DNA of 13,498 bases from Auxenochlorella pyrenoidosa. Taxonomy: Eukaryota; Chlorophyta; Trebouxiophyceae; Chlorellales; Chlorellaceae. The notes under the pieces were generated by a model, which saw nothing but the letters and a program-made list of their open reading frames with translations, made no database searches and was not told the origin of the DNA. Positions 8,491 to 13,498 of the stretch are shown in pieces. Every line of letters begins with the position of its first letter. Position 1 is the first letter of the stretch. Made by a program: the position numbers and the translations under genes. Where the stretch lies: NCBI GenBank assembly GCA_001430745.1, contig KQ482021.1, positions 298,545 to 312,042 of the forward strand, written 5' to 3'.

Positions 8491-9210
8491 CATGGCAAAC
8501 TGGCGGGATTGTATGTTGCCCACCTGCCGCTGCATCCTCCGTTGAATCCTGCACCTCTGCAGCCCCTCGCAGTCCTTGGATGCCCTGCCTGGGCTGCAAC
8601 AGCCGTGCCTCCCCTGGGTGGGCGCACTCTTGAACGGCCTTCATGCCAGGGTGCATTCCATAAACAAACGTGAACAGGGTCTGAAAGGGGCACTACAGGA
8701 GGGTGCAGGTACAAACGCATGCATGGGCAGAAGGGGCCTTGCATTGCTGGAGTTCAGACAGGCGGGCAGTGCGCAGAGGGGAGCGCGAGGGGTGGAAAAC
8801 CTCGGTCGACTGGCTGGGCTGGCTTCGCGTGAGCCAGCAGCGCGCGGAACAGAAGCATGGGAAGGAGCGGGAAAGCAGGGAGGCCAGAGGTCCCGAGACG
8901 CGCGGGGCGGGAGTTTCCGCCCCTTGCAGGGCAAGCCCTTCGGGCGGCCCCTTCTGCTTCGGGGTCTGTCGGAGGATGGAGGCCAGGTGCCCACGGGAGG
9001 CGCCCTTCAGCCATGGCTGCACATTGCCTCCACAGCAAGCTGGACAGCTCGACATGGGCAGCGGATCCCCAGGCCTCTTGCTGGTGCCGGCTTGGGCTGC
9101 TGGTGGCGGCTGCCTTTGCCGCCTGCTGCTGCCGTGGGCGGGCGCAGGGGAGGCGGCGCGGCGGGCAGGGAGGGGGGGCCAGGGGGGCGGGCAGCTGGTG
9201 CTGCCCCTCC
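8491..9210. other. intergenic region between UBX fragment and cystatin-like gene
   Basis: This stretch holds the 3' flank of the minus-strand cystatin-like gene and nothing else I can support. Open frames on both strands match no family. No minus-strand TGTAA was found after that gene's stop codon. Confidence 0.4.
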
Positions 9211-10037
9211 TCACGCCTCCTGCCGGACCTGCTTGGAGTTGAGCAGCGAATAGCTGCCCCCAGGGTTGGCCACCTCCACCTGCACAGGCAACAGCAGAAC
9301 AGCAAGAGCGCCTCAGTGGGCAAGCGTGGGCTGGCAAACCGGGCCCATGATGCGCCGAGGTGGCAGCCTGCACCTGCACCTGGCAAGGCCGCCCAGCCCG
9401 CTTAGCACGCCGTGACATCAGCAGTACTGGGCATCCGTGCGTTCAGATCGGCCTCGAGCAGAAACGGCCCCCCGCCTCGACTGCTGATATGCTACAGCAC
9501 GGTGCCCTGCGGCAGCAGCAGTTGACTCCTGGCGCACAGCACCTGCCCGGTGCTACGTAGCCCAGCATGGTGCAGCAGCCGGCTCCTCACCTCGTACACA
9601 CTGTCCGGCATGGAGCCGTGCGACAGCAGCAGCCTCAGGTGGTGCGTCACGCCGCCGCCGCTCTTGGCCAGCTTTGCGCTCAGCACCTGCAGACGGCACG
9701 GAGGAACCCCAGGGGATGGGGGAGGGTCGCTGCCAGCCTGGTGCCACATGTGGGAACCCCAGCAGGCAGGATCAGCTGCCAAAGCGCTGCTGCCGCCACG
9801 TGTGCTTCCAGCTGCAACACGATGGGCATGCAGGGGTGCGGGCGCAGGAACGGCTGCGCGCCGAGGGCCCGGCGCCGGAGCAAGCTGTGTCCGCGGCTTG
9901 TACCGGACATTTGCAGGCCTGGCAGGCACCGACACACACTGGCTGCCCCGCCCCCTCGCCTTCTTGAGCGTGAAGGGGAAGAGCGAGTTGCTCTGGGAGC
10001 TGAGCTGCTGCACGGCATACGCCGCTGCGTCGTCCAC
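9211..10037 (-). CDS. cystatin-like protein lacking the QxVxG loop, 3' exons (5' end unresolved)
   Basis: Supported minus-strand exons are 10037-9960, 9686-9591 and 9279-9211 (stop TGA), all phase 0, giving 80 residues. They read as a cystatin fold: helix VDDAAAYAVQQLSSQSN (compare the plant LARFAV-type helix), strand LFPFTLKKVLSAKLA, a loop, strand GVTHHLRLLLSHGS, and strand DSVYEVEV followed by GGSYSLLNSKQV. Where cystatins carry QVVAG, this protein has LAKSG, so papain-type inhibition is doubtful. The first exon starts at an acceptor (10038-10039); the only in-frame upstream start is TTG, so an N-terminal exon, perhaps with a signal peptide, must lie between about 10040 and 10740, but I could not identify it. 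The intron 9959-9687 has a GC donor (AAG|GCGAGG), is 273 bases and contains no in-frame stop, so retention would insert 91 residues. Confidence 0.7.
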
Positions 10038-11018
10038 CTGCGCACCGGCAGCCAGGCAGCTTGCTGTGCTTGCATCAGATTTCTGGCGTGCTGCAGCGCC
10101 TTCACGGGAGTGCGACGGAAGGGCCAACGAGCAGCCACGGGCGCGCGAATGCAGGAGCGGTGCAAGCCAGCTGAGGCGGCGCAGGGACCGCGCGATGGGC
10201 TGGCGCTGGGCAGCTCAGTTGCTTGGCCAGGGCCAAACAGCAATGTATGGCAGAGGCCAGCCAGCCAAAGCTTGTGCTTGCGGGTGCAGGCATCAAATCG
10301 GGGACACATGACCACAGGAGCCGCCCTGGTCAATTGCAGTCGGAGCAAACCACGGCAAGGCAAAGTTGTGCCAACCACGGCAGGCCTCGCCTCGGGGTTC
10401 TCTGGAAACTCGTCTGCAGCACCTGCTCCCGCCTGCAGCAAGGGCAGAGCAGCCAACAGGCCGCATCACACGGCAAGCTGTTCCCCACTGTCTGGCACGG
10501 GCTATGTACACCACTGCCCATGTTGTACAGGCAAGCATAATGAAGCTGTTTCCTGGGGAAGAAGCCTTCTAGCAGCTTTCTAAATGTGCTAAACTTTCCG
10601 CCCGCGGCCTGCAACTGATCTGCACGCGACAGGATCCCATGCCTGGCTGCCCCGCCTCCAGCCAGCCATCCCATGTGTGCAACACATGCCGGGCCCTGTG
10701 CCGCGTTAAGCAGGCAGCGCGGCAGAGGAGCCTGGCTTCGTGTTTACACAGACGGGTGGCCAGCTAGGGAGGCACAAAGAAGAGCAGACCGGGCCTAAAC
10801 AACTGGACCAGGCCGGTCAGAGAGTGGGTCAAAAATACAGGGAGCAGCGAGTAGGGAAAGGCTTGTACAGCGAGAGAACAGAGGTGTACAGGGGGGGGAG
10901 GGTCGTAAGCCACACGGCCGGCGTCCGGCTACGACACCCCTTGGGAGGGAAGGAGCTTTTGGGCGAAAAGGAAGCTGGGAGGCATCGCCCCGCTGGGCCC
11001 TCTTCCAAGCCCTCCCGC
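10038..11018. other. region between the two cystatin genes
   Basis: It should contain the missing 5' exon or exons of the cystatin-like gene and the 3' UTR of the secreted cystatin. I found no signal-peptide exon with a donor in the required phase. Open frames here lack family resemblance. Confidence 0.4.
10744..10748 (-). terminator. possible poly(A) signal TGTAA of the secreted cystatin gene
   Basis: The minus strand reads TGTAA about 270 bases past the cystatin stop codon. It is the first such motif I found downstream. Confidence 0.45.
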
Positions 11019-12258
11019 TCAAAGCACCTGGTCTGCAGAGACCTCCTCCAGGCTGGTCAGGTCCATGCCCCCGCCGTGGGCGGGCAGCTTGGCTGCAGGC
11101 GGAACGAGCATCAGGACAGGGCGCGGGGGTGAGGGCACTGAGCAGTCTCCAACACTCGCATGCATTGCAGCATGGCGGTCTGGTCTGCCAGCAGACAGGC
11201 ACCCAGCACGCACGGCGTCGTTTGCGCCTACGCACACGCCTCAGCTTTGAGGCTTGATTGAGCGTCCATGTGCGCAGCCGAGCGGGGCGGACATGAAGGC
11301 GGGGCTCTGGCAGGGCACTCACCCCAGACCTTTGCCTCATAGTAGCTGACGCCCTTGCCGGCGACGTCCACCTTCAGAGTCAGCTTGAAGTTGGTGCCTG
11401 TGGAGCCAGATGAGGGCAGGGTGCCAAGGGGTGTGGGTGGAGCACAGGCTTGGGAGCGGCGATTGGGGGGGTGCCCTTGCTGCACATCCATGTGCTTTGA
11501 CGACCGCGTGACCCTCTGAATGAAGGGCCAGCAGGCTGCACAGCGCCCCGCGCAGGCTGCCAGGTGGCTGCTGTCTGCGATAGCAAGATCAGCACCACCC
11601 AACAGGCGTGCAGAAAAAGCAAGGGCGAGGAGCAGGATGTATGCATTCACGTGGGCACACCAACAGCGTGCACTGCAGACCTTCATTCTGGCGTACGCAG
11701 GCATGCACGGGATTCTGTCTCTGGCCTGCTGTGCTCGACCCACCTGCCACCACCTGCTTCTCCGCTGCCAGCACCTCGACCCGGGTGGGTGCTGCGCCCA
11801 GCCGCTCAGCCAGGCCCTTCTCGGCTACACCACGCGCCGCTTCGACGTACTCATCGTTCTCCGCACCGTCCACCTTGCTGAAACCGCCTGCTGCGCAGGG
11901 AAGTGTGAGGAGGAGGAAGGTTGCGAGGTCTGAGCAGCGCCGGCGGGGGCGGTAGGCGGTAGCTGGCGGCGAAGCCTGGCCAGCCCTTCTTGAGCGGCCG
12001 GCCGCCCGCGCCCAAGCATCTTCTGTGCGTCCTGACCATCCAGGCGGAGGACAGGTGCTCGAGAGGGCAGCAGAAGCGGGCGGGGGTTCCGAGGTGAGCG
12101 CAGGGCTGCCCGACCGGCCTGAACCGGTGTCGAGGCATTTTTTTTAGGCATTTCGAGCGATAGAATGGGCTGCCGAGCGCACCAAGCATCTGGGCTTGGA
12201 CTCCTGCGAGACTAAGGACGGCTAGCAGCGCCAAAAGCTGTGTGATCGCCCTGCGCAT
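11019..12258 (-). CDS. secreted cystatin (cysteine protease inhibitor)
   Basis: Exons on the minus strand are 12258-12183, 11887-11744 (or from 11890), 11397-11323 and 11092-11019 (stop TGA), giving 122-123 residues. Exon 1 is a signal peptide (MRRAITQLLALLAVLSLAG, likely cut after VQA). Mature protein: the N-terminal MLGGFSKVDG with the conserved Gly-Gly, helix ENDEYVEAARGVAEKGL, strand RVEVLAAEKQ, the inhibitory loop QVVAG, strand TNFKLTLKV, and YYEAKVW with the conserved Trp side. All three wedge elements that enter the papain-family active site are present. The loop and next strand are split by a phase-1 intron inside the Gly codon (VVA-G). The short tail ends in SLEEVSADQVL. Expected role: inhibition of papain/cathepsin-type proteases in the secretory route or outside the cell. 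The upstream in-frame ATG near 12315 would bury the signal peptide, so MRRAIT was chosen as the start. Confidence 0.93.
11888..11892 (-). other. NAGNAG acceptor of the cystatin first intron
   Basis: The minus strand reads GCGCAGCAG|GCGG. Using the second AG gives MLGGFS; using the first adds one Ala before GGF. Both keep the frame. Confidence 0.55.
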
Positions 12259-12551
12259 CGCTGCCGAGGCAAGGTAATTGGTGAGGATGCGGGGGAGGCT
12301 GAGGAAATGCGCCATGCTGCGGCTCGGCAAAGCAGGCGTGCCTCTGCGGGCGAATTTTTGCCGATCGGGCCGTTCCGAAGGGAAATGCACAACCGCACCT
12401 GTCAGCCCAAAGGGTCGCTAGGTGTTCAAACAGACGCCGCGTGAGCCCCATTTCAAATTGGCCGAACCCTCTCCTGCCGCTTCTGCGCTGCCTGGGCCGC
12501 CCGGCGGCCGGTGCAATTCATTTGCGTCCAGTCTCAGAGTGTGTAGCAGGC
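12259..12551. promoter_or_regulatory. divergent promoter region shared by cystatin and MYB genes
   Basis: Only 293 bases separate the two start codons, so both promoters and both 5' UTRs must lie here or overlap. Visible elements are ATTGG (reverse CCAAT) at 12277-12281 and 12457-12461, a CCGATCGG palindrome (12361-12368), and a perfect 7-1-7 palindrome GGCCGCC-C-GGCGGCC at 12495-12509. No TATA box is evident. Coregulation is inferred from the arrangement only. Confidence 0.5.
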
Positions 12552-13269
12552 ATGGAAGCTTCACAGCGGCAGCACAAGGTGGGCTCGGCCTCGCACAGGC
12601 GGCTTGTGCATTGGGACCCGGTCCCACCGCCTCGGCGCGCTCATGTTGAGCTCTGGAGACTGAAATGTGCGGCGCACAGCACATGGCGGCGCTGGGCGGC
12701 ATCTGCCGAGCCGCCCACCTCCCAGCGTCCTCCGACGGGGGCCGCGTGCTTTGCTGGGCCCTTTGCGCTCCCACTCCTTGTGCCCATACGCCACGCCGCT
12801 GCCTCCCGCTGTGCTCCCCATGCAGCCGGGCGTTTGGACAGAGGAGGAGGATGCCCTGCTGGCGCTGTGGCAGGGCCGTGTGGGCAACAAGTGGAGCGAG
12901 GTGCGCCGGTGGCACCTTACCACGTGGCCGCTGTAGCACACATTTGCAGCCAGACCAGATGCAGCACGCCTGTGTCCTGGCTGTTTTACTGAGAAGACAG
13001 AGGGGCCTAGCCTGACCTGCAGGGTGCTTGGCATGGCACACGCTGTGGTCAACCCAGAAGGGCCCATGGCCACTCCGCACCCGTCCACCCATGCCCCTTC
13101 TTCTTCCGGCACGCCAGTTGGCTGCCCCCAGGTGGAAAAACGGCTGTCGCCAGGTCTGCCCCACCCGCAGGTGGCCAAGCACATCCCCGGCAAGACGGGC
13201 CAGCAGTGCGCGCAGCGCTGGCGCCATCGTGTCAACCCCAACATTTCGCGCGAGAAGTGGACTGCCGAG
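12552..13269 (+). CDS. MYB-repeat DNA-binding protein, 5' part (continues past window)
   Basis: Exons 12552-12578 (MEASQRQHK), 12826-12900 and 13171-13269 join in phase 0 to 67 residues and then run out of the window. They encode one complete MYB repeat: PGVWTEEEDALLALW, NKWSE, then VAKHIPGKTGQQCAQRWRHR, with the three regularly spaced Trp residues and the helix-turn-helix recognition helix. VNPNISREKWTAE then opens a second repeat, as in R2R3 or 3R-MYB proteins, whose next residues should be E/D-rich. The likely role is a nuclear sequence-specific DNA-binding factor. The third exon ends at an apparent GC donor (GAG|GCAAGC, 13270); reading on instead gives an unrelated tail and a stop at 13363-13365. 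The first exon is a model based on its strong donor (AAG|GTGGGC) and fit to the usual basic residue before the repeat. Confidence 0.87.
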
Positions 13270-13456
13270 GCAAGCGGGAGGAGACTGGGGCCCCAGTTCC
13301 AGGAGTGCCCGCCATCCCTGCAGCCTTGCACCCCGTCTGGTGCTGCACTCACAAATCGGTTTTAGTTCGCAAGGAGCTAGTGCCACGCCGGCATATGTTT
13401 TGCAGCGCTGCATCGGCCGCGCGGGGATGCCACCCAGCCAGGCTGCGCGCACCTGG

Positions 13457-13498
13457 CCCCCCCCCCCCCACCCACCACCACCACCCACCACACACACC
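13457..13498 (+). repeat. poly-C and CA/CCA low-complexity end
   Basis: A run of 13 C residues followed by CCA/CA repeats ends the window. The terminal CACCACACACACC also occurs within the first 20 bases. It lies in or near a MYB-gene intron. Confidence 0.7.

Noticed and set aside
7941..8744. 267-residue minus-strand frame over the UBX copy
   Set aside because: It reads the copied exon and intron in the wrong frame; the true frame is interrupted by TAG at 8401-8403.
9492..10127. 211-residue minus-strand frame as one unspliced cystatin-like gene
   Set aside because: It begins at TTG, not ATG, includes a likely intron, and misses the final VEVANPGG exon that continues the cystatin strand.
1..13498. 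tRNA, rRNA, CRISPR array or transposon
   Set aside because: No tRNA B-box with paired arms, no rRNA-like core, no regularly spaced repeats, and no transposase or terminal inverted repeats with target duplication were seen.

Overview
The window looks like nuclear DNA of a GC-rich, intron-dense green alga (chlorophyte; inference). Coding exons are short and end in G or C at most third codon positions, introns run from about 100 to 360 bases, a TGTAA poly(A) signal of the chlorophyte type follows the first gene, and the encoded families (a plant PUX7-type UBX protein, linker histone H1, cystatins, a MYB protein) are eukaryotic. I saw no tRNA, rRNA, transposon, CRISPR array or bacterial operon.

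Layout, left to right. (1) 82-1791, plus strand: the 3' part of a gene for a UBX-domain Cdc48/p97 adaptor with a ubiquitin-interacting motif; its 5' part lies outside. (2) 2569-3645, minus strand, convergent with it: a four-exon histone H1 with an N-terminal globular domain, a Lys/Ala/Pro tail and a histone-type stem-loop in the 3' UTR. (3) 3646-6407: about 2.8 kb with no convincing gene. (4) 6408-7614, plus strand: a five-exon gene for a 136-residue H1-tail-like basic protein with no globular domain. (5) 8021-8410 (traces to about 8490), minus strand: an inverted, broken copy of part of gene 1 that keeps the intron, so it arose from DNA and not by retroposition. (6) 9211-10037, minus strand: the 3' exons of a cystatin-like gene without the inhibitory QxVxG loop. 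(7) 11019-12258, minus strand: a complete secreted cystatin with QVVAG. (8) 12552 to beyond 13269, plus strand: the first three exons of a MYB-repeat protein, divergent from the cystatin across a 293-base shared promoter region.

The neighbours do not form one pathway. Two local themes stand out. One is a chromatin pair (H1 and a tail-only relative) facing away from each other, whose exons are almost all bounded by AAG codons in phase 0. The other is a same-strand cystatin pair, one canonical and one with a divergent loop. Four of 19 visible splice donors appear to be GC instead of GT, an unusually high local share. All exon models come from reading splice sites and family conservation by eye and have no transcript support.
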